From positions 1-58,027 of the forward strand of contig JAMYWO010000012.1 in assembly GCA_024220525.1 (NCBI GenBank): a stretch of 58,027 nt of DNA, read 5' to 3'. This document shows, in pieces, positions 46,872 through 58,027 of the stretch (position 1 is the stretch's first letter; each line of letters opens with the position of its first letter). The notes under the pieces are model-generated. The model ran no database searches and was not told the DNA's origin. It was given only the letters and a program-made list of their open reading frames with translations. The position numbers and the translations under genes are program-made. Origin of the DNA: Cochliopodium minus (taxonomy: Eukaryota; Discosea; Himatismenida; Cochliopodiidae).

Positions 46872-48885
46872 TCATTTCTTTCTATTGGGAGGAGAATTCT
46901 GACTAGGGACAAATTCAGTTTCATCTGAATCAATTTCTTTGCTGCTACTATCACTATCACTTTCACTTTCACTCTGAACTATCTTCTTTTTCTTTTTTAT
47001 TGGTATTTTCTTGTTGTTTTTCTTAACAGCAACTTTTTTAATTTCATTTTTTTTGACGTTATTTCTTTTGAGTTTTTTGTATTGAAGATCATCATCATCA
47101 TTATCTTCTTTATTTTGATTGACGGGATTATTTTGCAACTCGAAAAATTTTTCTCGGAGATCGTGCAAACTTTCATCATCCACTTTTATTTCAACCCAAG
47201 GGTTAGCTCTTGTTTTAGTAGAGTAATTGAGCTCCCCTTCAAAAAATGTTTTTTTATTTTTTTTTCAAAAATTAAAAGAATCTCGAAAAATAGTTTTTTT
47301 TTTTTAGAATTAAGAAATCAATAATTCCTTGTCAAGGTTTTTGTTGAAATAAAAATAATAAAATATTTATAAAGTGTCAATAATTTTTTGTAAAAAAAAG
47401 TTTACTCAAAATACAATCAGTAAATTCGGATGGAGATTTGAAATTGGTGTTATTGTAAGAGATTTGCCCAGTGTCTGTCAACACACCGATTTTTTTCCTG
47501 AAAGAGACGTTCATGTTGGGTCTCAAGAGCTGAGAGGGGAAGAGATCAGAGAGCTTGATTCTCTTCTTCTGGGCTTTTTTGGTGGCTTGTTTTTTGGGCT
47601 TGCTTTTGGTTGTATTTGTTTTCTTGAGAGTGTTCTTCAGTGGCTTTGTTGTGGGCAACTCGCATGGAAAGGGTCTTTTTAGCTTGGATGGTTTCTCTAG
47701 CACATTCTCGTTTCCTTTTTTGTTCTTTGATTGATTCTCCACATTTTCTTTGTCGATGTTGTTGCATGTCTCTTTCTTTATTGGTATTGGCAATGGCAAT
47801 TTGGTTAATGGAATGGATGAGATGATTAGGGATGAGGGCTTTGGGATGGATGATGTGGGTGATTTAGATGTTGGGGGTATTGATGGTACAATTGGGGATG
47901 ATAATGATGGTATTGAGGATAATGTTGGAGATAAGATTGGGATATGAATGGATGGTAATAATACATTTGATATAAGAGGAGAAATGGTTGGGATCGAACA
48001 AGTTTTTTGTTTTTTAGTCTTTACTTCCTCTTCTTTTTCATGTATTTCATTGTCTTTGGTGATAGAAAATGAAATCTCCTTGCCCATTTCTTCCTTCTCT
48101 TGATTATTATTGTTGATTATGATCATATCATTGTTGCTATTATTATCAAAATCCTCCATGGTGGATATATTAGAGTTATCATCTATATTTATATCATACT
48201 TTATTGGATTATTATTTAATATGATGTCCATGTTTGCATTGATTTCATTAAATTGGTCCATATAACAATCCAAAAATTCGAAATCTTTGATATGAGAGAA
48301 TGGATCATCATAATCATGATTATCAAGCCAATTTTCTAATTTCTTCACTTTTTCATTGATCAAATTGGTTGGTATTTTTAATTTATTGATCAACTCTTCC
48401 TTTGATGATTCATAATTTACTTTGGATTGAATGTTGAAATGGAGGAAAATCAAAATATACGAATCATATTCTCTTTGACTTCTCAAAAAAGAGTTAGATA
48501 TTTTTATGAATAGAAGAATTTTTTTTATATATAATTTATATTTTGAGAAAATTACTTGTTCACCACCAAAATCCTTTTGTTGCTTCCAATATTATTCTTC
48601 ATTAATGAATGTACTTTTGATATATCATCATCCCATTTGTTTTTTAGATCGATTCTATTTGAAACAAAATAGTTTTATTTAAAAATATATTACCTTTTTA
48701 AATAAAAATACTCACATTATGCATTTATCTTGTATATCATGGATGGATATGGTTGGATTGTATGCAAATAACACATATTCGATATTTTTTTCCTTTATGC
48801 AATTTGAATCTAAAGGAGTATTTCCTTCCCAAAGATACAAATATTCATTTACTTTGTATAGATTATTTGAATATCTTGAGTCCAT
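46872..48885 (-). CDS. RAMA-domain chromatin-type protein
   Basis: Four exons: 48885-48716, 48654-48556, 48481-47406, 47236-46872, about 569 residues. The N-terminal 80 residues contain IDLKNKWDD, which resembles the last helix of Myb/telobox domains, but the rest of a Myb fold is not clear. A long Asn/Asp, Ser/Pro-rich middle (SIPSLSSPIVPSIPPTSKSP) is probably disordered and is followed by basic KKAQKKR stretches. A RAMA-like domain then spans the last intron: LRPNMNVSFRKKIGVLTDTG, ISYNNTNFKSPSEFTDCI, then RANPWVEIKVDDESLHDLR. RAMA domains occur with DNA methyltransferases and in nuclear proteins such as MPND. A nuclear DNA or modified-base role is inferred. The tail is basic/acidic low complexity. 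Confidence 0.68.
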
Positions 48886-50146
48886 ATTGATTAAATAGAA
48901 CTATCTTTCTTTTATATATCAAATAAAATATATAATTTTGAAAGAAAGAATTATATGGGGAAGATTTAGTTTTTTTTATTTCTATTATTAAATTCCTTCA
49001 ACATAATGATGAGAAAGGAAATCAAATTTAAAAGGAGAGAAAGGATATGAATGAAATACAGAAAGAAACTACTCTCATAATAGAAGACTCTAATCCTTTA
49101 TTCTTTATGGAGGTGTCAAAAAAATGACACTCATGGGATTGATGACCTCTTTATTTTGGTAGTTCTTATTCTATCTTTCAATTCTTCTTTATTTGATTGT
49201 ATTTCTTTCATATATTTAATTTTATAATTTTTTATTTCAATTTAACAGTTTTTTCAAATTGAGGCGCAAAAATTAATTTATGAAAAAAAAAAATAAAAAA
49301 AATCAAGGGGACAAAATTATTTAATTATATCCCATATACAACCTTAAAGATGGAGGAGATAGTTCATATTTTTCTTGTGAGAAATTTATAGATGGGAATG
49401 TTATTTTGGTCCATTTGAATTGTTATTAAGTACATAATCTTGGTGGAGTTAAATTAAAGAAGTGATTAACGGATAGATATGTTAATAAATTTGCATTGGT
49501 TGTCTTCTATGATTCTTATTCCCTCCAAAATTTGATTTTCCTTATTCAAAGATCAACTTTTATGAATATAGAAATATCAGAATTGGACCTATAGTTCAGA
49601 TGGAAGGTTTCATTCTTATTCTTGATTATGAGGGATAGTGATATCCTAACTTTTGTGCCATTTGGATGTTCTATTCAATGTTTACCTTTAAGTAGTATAG
49701 CATCCCAAGAAAATATTTTCATGTAAAATTATTTTGTTTGATGCTTTTTAAATATCATGTAACTTAAATGATTCTTTATTGACATCCTATATAGAAAGGA
49801 ATAAATTAAATAAAAATTTGATTTATTCTTGTAAGAAAAGGAAATATTACAATTATTATTCTAAATATTTCGTTTTAATTGCAATATTCGATAAGTCACC
49901 AATATATAGTTTTTATTAAAGACCAAGAGGAAATTTTCAGAAATATTGGAGAAAATGACCTTATATCAGATTTTTTTTTTTATTTTTTTAATTTTATTTG
50001 AACTTCAAATAATATATTGTTTAGGAAGCATAAATATTTGACTTTCAACCTCTTTTCATGAATTCTCTATTTAAGTTTCTTGGGAGTTAATAATAAAATA
50101 TAAAAAAAAGAGATAGAAAATTTTTTTTCCAAATCAACAAAAAGGT
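48886..50146. other. 1.26-kb gene-free region of unusual composition
   Basis: No open frame over about 60 codons on either strand and no recognised RNA gene. From about 49080 to 49800 the sequence is clearly less A/T-homopolymeric than other spacers and reads like former coding or transcribed non-coding DNA. It contains a perfect six-base-pair hairpin with an A6 loop at 49113-49130. Confidence 0.45.
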
Positions 50147-53100
50147 ATGGAGGTTCAACCTAAATCACCAAATCTGTCCAATTATGATACCGATTTACAA
50201 AAATTGGAAAAATTATGGACTCTTGGAAGGAATAATAATAGAGTAAAAAAATTGATAAATTTTCATATATGCAATACAAACTATGATATTTAACAATTAT
50301 TTAATTTCATAGACCAAATTGAATTCAAATTCAAAAATAAGATCAGCAACAGACATAAATCTAAAACGAGTAAATGAAGATCAAGAATCACAAGAATTTG
50401 GAAATTTTAAGGTCCAATTAATGCAAGATCTGGAATTCAAGTTTTGTGCAATCACTGAATCGAAAAAAGTTCAGGTAAATAATCACCCAAATTTGTTCAC
50501 ATCATAAGAAAATATATTATTTTTGACCAATATATAATAAATTATTTATAAACGAAAGGATATTTCTTGTGGAATGAATCATTTTATGTTATTATCTCAA
50601 AATGGAAGAGTTTACACTTGGGGTATACCTTTTTTTTCTTTGAATTTAAAAAAATTATAAATATTAAATTTAATTTAATTTTAATGGAATAGGAAATGGG
50701 CAAAATGTATTGGGATTGGGGAAAGATATCAAATATTTGAAAATACCAACATTAATAACTAGTCTTTCAAATGTAACGAAAATATCTTCCTTCAACAATG
50801 TATCTGCTTGTATCGTTCAGAAAAAAACAATTTTTGTTTGGGGTGAGCTTGATCCAGAACCATCTAATGTACCAATCCAGTTGAATATTGAACAAGAAAA
50901 ATCATCGAGCCATCTCCTTGAAGAGATCGAAGATATTAAAATAGGATTGAAGCATTTTGTCATTCTTTCGACAGCTTCCTCTTTATTTACTTTGGGATCA
51001 AATAATCATTTCGCATTAGGACATAAACGTAAATTTTTTCTTCCAATATTTCAATATTTCAATTTTATTTTGTCTTTTTTATATAGAAGTACAAGAGGGA
51101 AACAAAACCAATCTTTTGAAGTTCTTGAGGAAAGATGTATCTTTAATAGCAGCAGGAGAGTACACAAGCTGTTGTGTCACACGTACTAATTTTTTTTTTT
51201 GTTTTTATTTAACTAATCCCTTTTTTTACCAAACAATGAGATAAGGCAATTTACATTTGGGGAAAAAGTTTCAATAGTTCTGAAAAACCATTTGAAAAAC
51301 CTACAAGAATAGAAGAAACTAAAAATTTGGGAAAAATAACAGACATTTCCATAGGAAACTCACACATTATCATTTCAACAGAATCAGGATTGGTTTATAC
51401 ATATGGAAGAGGCAATTTTTTTTTGTATTTTCCTTTGGTTTAATATTAACAATTTTCAATAAAGGTGAAAATGGGCAGCTTGGAAACAGTGAAAAAACGT
51501 CTAGATATTCATTTGGAGTTGTCAAAGTGTCAGAGAGATTGCAATTAGGAAAAAGGAACACTTTCAAAATTATGGGAAACTTGCAAGTCATCCAAAGCAA
51601 AATATCCAGCAAAGAAGAAAATCAAGATATTCCCTCCAAGTCTGTCTTTGCTTTTCAAGATCAGTCTTTATCTGTTTCTAGCAAAGGAAAATTGTACATT
51701 TGGGGAAAAACTGTTGCTGACAAAAAAGATAACATATTAACTTCTCCTAACCTCTTTTCACTGATTCAAAATATGGAAGTATTCGATTTTTAAAAATTTT
51801 TTTTTTTTTAATATTTTTTGTTTTAAAGATTAGAAAAGTTAGATCTTCTTCAGATACCATTTTTGTGTCCTTGGGACTTAAAAACGAAAAAAGATTAAAG
51901 TTTGAAAGTTTTGTTCCGCTAGTCATCAGGTGTGGGACACTAGAGGCCATTCTCAAGTTTTTGTTCGATGATAGATGTACCAAAGATATCAAAGAAGTAT
52001 TTTTTCTTACCTACAATAATTATACTACAGGAGAAGGCATCAATTTAAATAAGTTGTAAATAATTTTTATTTAATTCAAGTTTTTTGAAATAGATGTAAT
52101 AAAATTTTTGGTCGATGTTTGGAGGAGATCCATCTCTAATAAAGATGGAGAGACTTCAACAAAAATAGTCAAGCTTCTTCAGTTTTGGATGTATCTGGAA
52201 AAAGATACCTCGGAGGGAATCTCCAGCCAAAAAAGTTTTTTCCAAACAATGCTTTCTTTCATTGAAGAGATAGAAAAATCTAAACCGAGAGCTGGAAAAT
52301 CTTTGAGATGGATTTTGCTAGCTGACAAAAACGATTTAAACTCCATTTCTAACACTGATACTGTTGAAAGTACAAACATCAAAAATCGAATTTCCAGTGC
52401 TGTGAACTTTACTGAAGGTGATTTTGATGATGGTTGGATTGATTCTCTTTTGCTTGAAAGCCCCAAGGAAATTGCTATCCAGATTTGTTTTGCTGATGAA
52501 ATTCACTTTTGTTCTATTGCACCAAAAGAGTTTTACAGTTACAACTCTAATCACAAAGGAAATTTTTCCAAGAATGTCAAATTTTTTGTACAAAGGTATT
52601 TCTAGTTTTATGAATTATCTATTTACTAATTTTAATTATGTTTTAAAGGTTTAATGAATTATGTTATTGGGCACTGTCTGTTATTATAACTGGAAATACT
52701 GTAAGCATCTAATTTTAGGAATTAACTTTTAAAAATTGAATTTATTTTTATATTTTAGCCACAAGAAAGAACAAAGAGATTGGAAAAAATGAATCAAGTA
52801 TGTGAGTATCTCCTCAAATTAAGAAAGTAATTTTTTCTATTTGTATTTAAACAAATTAATTTACTTTTTTTTTTTTATAAAAAGTTATCATGCAGCCAGA
52901 TCTCTTTCAGTTGGATTATCATCTATTTTTTTAATATCCCTCAAAAATGCAAATCAAATAACTATATCAAGTTCTATCAACACTGTTAGAAATACAATAG
53001 AGGACATTTTTTCCAAAAATTCCTCGGAGTACAGAAAGTTAATTACAGAATCCATTTCCAACAGTTTTCCTTGCATCCCTTTTCTTGGAGTGCACCTTAC

Positions 53101-55638
53101 TGATTTTGTTTTTATCAATGAGAATCCTAATTTTGTTGATAAATCCAACGACTTGGTTAATTTTATAAAATTCAAAATGATGAAAGATCAAGTTTCAATG
53201 ATTCATACTCTCCAAAAGAACAAATATTCTTCAAAATACAAACCCACTAAATTTAGCCAGTAAAAAAATTTTTCATCAACTTTTTTATTTCAAATTTTTA
53301 ATTTTATTTGTAAAAGTCATTTGGCTAATATCAAAGGTTACCAAGAATCAGAGGTTGAAAAAATCAAAGAAGAAATCCTAAAAAATCACAAAGAAGTTAC
53401 CCCACGTATTGTTTCTGAAAGGTTTAGCAACAACCACGACCGTACTTACAGCTTTTTAATTGAGAAAATTAGTTTCGAGTCACTTCTCATCAAAATAAAT
53501 GAACAAGCTAAAATAGATTTTGAAAGAGAGGTAATTTTTTAAACAAAAATTTTGATAATTTTAATTGTAAAATTTTTTATTTTATTATTTTGTAGAAAAT
53601 TTGGTCATCATGGGTTACCAATTTGCTTGTGAGTACAAAGAACGTAAATTGTGGAGAAAAATTGGTAACTTTCAAGCAAGTTTTCCATTTCAGTGACGCA
53701 CTCAGATTGACCATGTCCAAGATCTTCCAAAAGTGCGATTTGAACAAATCAGAGGAAAAGCAGTTTAAATCACTGATCATGAATTCCCTACAATTCACAG
53801 AGGAAAAATATTTTTTATTTTACAGCTTTGTTAAATTTTTGAACAGAAACAAAGAACTACTTTCAAATGAAAACTTTTGTTTCATTGAAAACCTCATTTC
53901 TTCTTATTACGTCAAAAAATTATTTTATGATCGCCAAAAACAACTGAGGAGAATCAAAAAATTGGTCGTGGACAGGAAAGAGTTTGACTTGAAGAAATTT
54001 TCAAACATTTTCCAGCTGAAACTTCTTTTTGCTGAGAACATGCTTGAGTTTGGCCCTTTGGCTGTCAGATTAAAAAATTTAAAGCTGAATGAATCTGATT
54101 CCTTTGGTCTTTTATCTTCTTCTCCCTCTTCAATACACAAAGATCATACAACAAATAGTCCTCCCAACAGTTCTCCCAACACTTCCACAAAGATAATTTT
54201 TCCTTCTTTAAACACCAACCCATATTTTGAAAAGAACCAAAACACTCACACTGATTATTTGGGGGGAAAGTCTCCAAGAAAATTAGTTATCAAAACAAGA
54301 AACCAAGATGATTTAAATGTCATTTCTACAAACATTGAGCCAGTTGTTGATTTAGTGGAGAAAACTTTGGGTAAAAAAAAAATTTTTTTTATTTACTTAT
54401 TTTGATTTGAGATTAATCATTTAAATCAAAAAAAAAAAAAAGATAGAAATTCCATAAGAGAAGAAAGAAGTATTTCAGAAGAAGAAAAAGAAATTGAAGA
54501 GGAAGGAGATAGTGTGATTTTATTGAACGAGTTCAACTTGATAGAGAGTGATCTTTCTCCAAAGATTTCTTCAAATAAAATAAAACACAATGAAACAGAG
54601 GGTTCGATGTTTTTCGATTCAGATTCAAGTACTGACTCAGAGTTTTTATCTGAAAACAATTCTTCAAAACTTCCAAGAAAAAAGAGCAGTCCTTCTCTTG
54701 AATTTATAAGTGAAGAAAAAGAAAAACTTTGTAAAATTAATTTCCTTTTTTTTAATGTTTTCATTTGATTTTTTACTTTTTTCACTTTAGATTCAATAAA
54801 TATGGAGGATTTTGAAGTGGATGTTAATGTGGAAGGAGATCTGAAGTTTTCTATTTTTGGAAATCTGTTCAAAAATACTGTCAAAATACAAACGAAAATA
54901 GAAAAATACAGCAATGCTCTTGAACAAAAAAGGGTTCATCTACTCTCTACGTAAAAAAAACAAGGAATTCTATCAAAAATTCCAATTTAATTCGTTTTTG
55001 TTTTTTACGTTAGTGCAACAATAATCCAAAATAACAAACAAACTCAGCTAAACAGTAAAAAATTAAAGTTGGAAGAGAAAGAAAAAGATATTTTGGAGCA
55101 TATTGCAATTCTCCAACAACAATTAAAAAAGATTGAGCTTGAAAAAGAGAGGATTAACAGAAAGATTTTAAATACGGAGAAGTACTTGGAAAGAGAAAGA
55201 CAAACCTATCTTGAGAGTGTTTCTGATTTAAAGACTGTTGAAGAAATTTTGGAAGAGAACAAAGATGTCATTTCAAAATTGAAAGGAGATCATTCTCTTT
55301 TTGATTTTTTTATTGATGAATTTTCTTTTGAAAAGTTCAAATACAAAAAAATCATTAATGAGGAAAAAATTAATGAAATGAGGCTATATGTCAGGGATGT
55401 TTTTGATAAGTTTTTGGATTTTGTTGAATCCACAGATAAGCAAAGAGTTATGGAGAATACTAATATTTCTGAACTCATAGAAGCTACTTCCACTAATATT
55501 TTTGCAGCGAAAGACTTTTTGGGTTCTGTATGTAGTGATCACAAGCTTTTTTGGAAGGAACAAAGTGAGAGATTTCAAAGAGTTTTGGAAACGAATGAAA
55601 AATCTGAATTGAACCAATCTAATTTGTTTAATTTTTGA
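50147..55638 (+). CDS. RCC1-repeat RasGEF with C-terminal coiled coil
   Basis: About 17 exons, about 1510 residues: 50147-50242, 50313-50474, 50559-50622, 50693-51028, 51087-51182, 51241-51412, 51465-51778, 51829-~52056, ~52089-52595, 52649-52700, 52759-52826, 52884-53259, 53317-53530, 53596-54370, 54443-54730, 54791-54950, 55014-55638. RCC1-type repeats come first (GMNHFMLLSQNGRVYTWG, YIWGKS, GENGQLGNS, LYIWGK). A RasGEF N-terminal motif follows (VIRCGTLEAILKFLFDD), then a Cdc25-type RasGEF domain: FNELCYWALSVIITGNTPQER, LRNYHAARSLSVGLSSI, FPCIPFLGVHLTDF. The last 200 residues are coiled coil. It should load GTP on a Ras-family protein. Intron 51413-51464 has a GC donor. The exon 8/9 junction near 52056-52089 could not be joined in frame. 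Confidence 0.83.
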
Positions 55639-55920
55639 TTAAAAAATGTATTTATTTTATTATTTTATTTTTTATTATTTATTAAAACTTCTTGTTCCAT
55701 CATTAAGTGAATAAAAAATTATTCATTGTGTTAATGAAATTATAAGGCCCAAAAAATAGAATCTTGAATATTTTGGACTGTTTGGTTTTCCATTTTTTTT
55801 TAAGATTGGATAGAGTATTTTTAATTTTTGTAAATAATAAAAAAAGAAATTGAAAAAATAGAAATACCCGCTATCAATATTGGACAACAAAATCATTGGA
55901 ATCCAATATTGAAAAAAAAG
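55639..55920. other. spacer between RasGEF and 7TM genes
   Basis: About 280 AT-rich bases between two genes on the same strand. Nothing recognised beyond an A-tract before the next ATG. Confidence 0.4.
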
Positions 55921-58022
55921 ATGAGATATTTGAAAAGAAAGGGCAATTTGTTGATAATTTTTCTTTTGTTGATAATGAATGTGAATGAAATTTATACTCT
56001 TGAATGGTATGTTCCTAGTACCAATTCATCAGGTTCTCTGAAAGCATTAGCGTATAATGGAAATAGGAATAAAATACCGGATCCTCCTATAAAAACAAAA
56101 TTAAAACCAATCAATTATAATCTTGGTGCTGATTTGAATCAAATTGTAAATTGTACATATGATAACTTACAAAAGAACGTAAGAAAAATAATCATACCAC
56201 TCAAATTCGAATTGATCTTGAGATATATCTCATATACTGAATAAAATTGAAACTATCCATTCCATAATCACAAAAAATAATTTATAATCAATAGAATATA
56301 AACAATTTTAAAATAAAATTCATTATAATCCAGTAAATGATACATAGATTGATTAGATCACTTTGAATTATAAAATCTATCCATTCATTAATAGAAAAAT
56401 ATATCTTTTTTTTTTTTAATTGGATCTAAATAAATAGTTAAATGGAACAATAGCAGTAGTTCAAATAGGAAATGGATGTCCAATAGAAAAAAAAATTTTG
56501 AACGCACAAAATGCTGGTGCTTTGGGAGTTATCGTGATAACAAATCCTCTTTACTATTGCAACTTTGTCAACGCAAACCACGACACCACCTACAAAAACA
56601 TCACCATTCCTGCGATCTGTATAGAAACAACAAATCTTAAAAACTCTTCTTTTTTGACTTCTCTTGGTGAGAGTATGAAATTTCCCAATCGTGGTCATTT
56701 TTTTTAATTTTAAAATTTTTTTTTAAAAAAATTATAAGAATTAATTCGATTTATATTTTCATAGAATCTTTTTTTTTGAAATATTTTTATTTCAAAGATT
56801 TTTTCGTTGTGTTTCAAGAGACAGAGGGAGTAAATTACGTTGAGGGAAACAAATCTGGAGTTATAGCAATGCAGTGTTTATTTCTCATTATCTTCTTTGT
56901 TTTATTGTGTACCACCTCATTTCGACTATTTCTCTTTTTTAAGACCGAAAAAAGTTATTTCTCTGTTCCCATTTTTATATTAATTCTACTATTAACAGGT
57001 AGTTTTGAAATATATTTTCTTTCATTTTAAAAACTTTTTAATCGAATTTTTTTTTTTTTTATTAAAAGTTGAAGTTTTGAGTGCGGCTTATTTTTTCGAT
57101 CCATGTGGCTACCACAAAAGAATAAAAAACTTTCAATTTCAAATCATGATTACACCGATAGTACTAATTCCCTTCTCCACCATTTTTGTTTCACTGTCAA
57201 TACATTATGGTCTCCTTTTTCTCAAAGCTAGCAGCTTATCAAAAAATTACAAATATTTCATTATCGCTTTTGGTGTTATAATTGAATTGGCTTATATCTC
57301 CATTATTTTAGCAAATTACATAAAAGTATTTTTTTTTTTCAATTTCTAAAATTTTCATTTTATTTTTTCTTTCATTTTATAAAATGTTTTTTAATTTTTA
57401 TAAAAGATTACTATTTATTTTTCCATTTTACTTTTATTTTTATTTTTTGTTTCATTTATTAAAAGATTACTATTTATTTTTCCATTTTACTTTTAATTTA
57501 TTTTTTTTTCATTTAATAATTATTTTTTATTTTTTTTAATATGTTGTTTAAATAAAAATTCAAAAAAAAAAGTTGGCTGCTTGGCAATTAGATCGAGACA
57601 AACTCCAAGTAACACTGAGATATGTGATAGGAGCAATCTATTTATTTGACGTAATTATGTTTTTGGTCCGAACAGTGTTTGTAATTGTAAAATTGTACAA
57701 AGTAAGCAAAGTGAAAAGCGATGACATGAGAAAGAAAAGGAAAAAATATTTGATTATCATTATGTGGCTTATCACCATTTTTCTTGGATACCTCATTACT
57801 TTTGCTTTTAGTTTCGCCCAAACTTTTCCTGGATCAGGTCAACAGATTCTCATCACTTCTGCTTTTTTTTATTTGGGCATTTCTATTTGTTGTTTTGGGA
57901 TCATCTTTTTGTTTAATCCTGTAAAAAATAAAAACACCAGTTCGAGAAGTAAAACAACCAAATCTAAAACAACTTCTCGGAAAACTGGATCTGATATAAA
58001 TATTTCTTCTTTTGAAGAGTAA
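55921..58022 (+). CDS. PA-domain seven-transmembrane protein, receptor-like
   Basis: Five exons: 55921-56178, 56438-~56693, 56765-56998, 57069-57325, 57573-58022, about 484 residues. A signal peptide (LLIIFLLLIMNVNEIYT) leads into an extracellular part with a protease-associated domain: LNGTIAVVQIGNGCPIEKKI, NAQNAGALGVIVITN, TIPAICIETTN. Seven hydrophobic helices follow, the first near MQCLFLIIFFVLLCTTSF, the last near FFYLGISICCFGIIFLF, and a Ser/Lys-rich cytosolic tail. PA domains are known in vacuolar sorting receptors, RNF13-type ligases and signal-peptide-peptidase-like proteases; the SPPL motifs YD and GxGD are absent, so a receptor-like role is inferred. The donor of exon 2 is uncertain by a few bases. 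Confidence 0.75.
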
Positions 58023-58027
58023 ACTTG

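Noticed and set aside
49585-49660. tRNA-like stretch with a TAGTTCAGATGG box
   Set aside because: No T-arm sequence, no acceptor stem pairing and no anticodon arm could be found.

Overview
The window is nuclear DNA of an intron-rich, extremely AT-rich protist. Spacers and introns are almost pure A/T, exons are somewhat richer in G+C, and nearly every gene is broken by short GT-AG introns (about 46 to 300 nt). The gene content is typical of free-living amoeboid or flagellate lineages (Amoebozoa, Anaeramoebae and similar): giant Roco kinases, an RCC1-RasGEF, ankyrin, DEP and SAM proteins, and a PA-domain 7TM protein. I cannot fix the lineage from the sequence alone. TAA, TAG and TGA all act as stops. 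I rebuilt exon models by joining frames at GT-AG (twice GC-AG) sites; they have not been tested against RNA.

Layout. 1-951: 3' end of an unrecognised plus-strand gene and a small zinc-knuckle ORF. 1033-3108 (-): SAM-TPR-MYND protein. 3212-4938 (-): SET-fold protein with a signal peptide. 5097-7677 (-): Vps33. 7893-8720 (+): small membrane-anchored protein. 8807-10527 (-): membrane-anchored EEP-family nuclease/phosphatase. 11031-18842 and 20565-28762 (+): two tandem Roco proteins of about 2450 and 2525 residues, with a two-TM protein (19002-19971) between them. 28978-29854 (+): GNAT acetyltransferase. 29922-32040 (-): a fusion of U2AF35, an RS domain and a cyclophilin. 32900-34149 (+): zinc-ribbon/PAS-like protein. 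34347-37937 (-): FAD/NAD(P) disulfide-reductase-like enzyme with an extra C-terminal domain. 38213-39980 (+): ankyrin protein. 40104-41331 (-): damaged Old Yellow Enzyme gene. 41884-45192 (-): DDX27/Drs1 helicase whose 3' end is lost near an 'n' at 41677. 45381-46204 (+): two tandem potato-inhibitor-I proteins. 46872-48885 (-): RAMA-domain protein. 50147-55638 (+): RCC1-RasGEF. 55921-58022 (+): PA-domain 7TM protein.

The most notable items are the U2AF35-cyclophilin fusion, the composite Roco architecture (two DEP modules, pseudokinase, GTPase with an altered P-loop, two LRR blocks, degenerate Roc, COR, DFE-type kinase), and the near-identical tracts shared by the two Roco genes, one of which includes an intron, as expected from recent gene conversion. 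Several genes feed small-GTPase and kinase signalling (Roco pair, RasGEF, 7TM protein). Others are housekeeping: Vps33 for endolysosomal fusion, DDX27 for ribosome assembly, U2AF35 for splicing.
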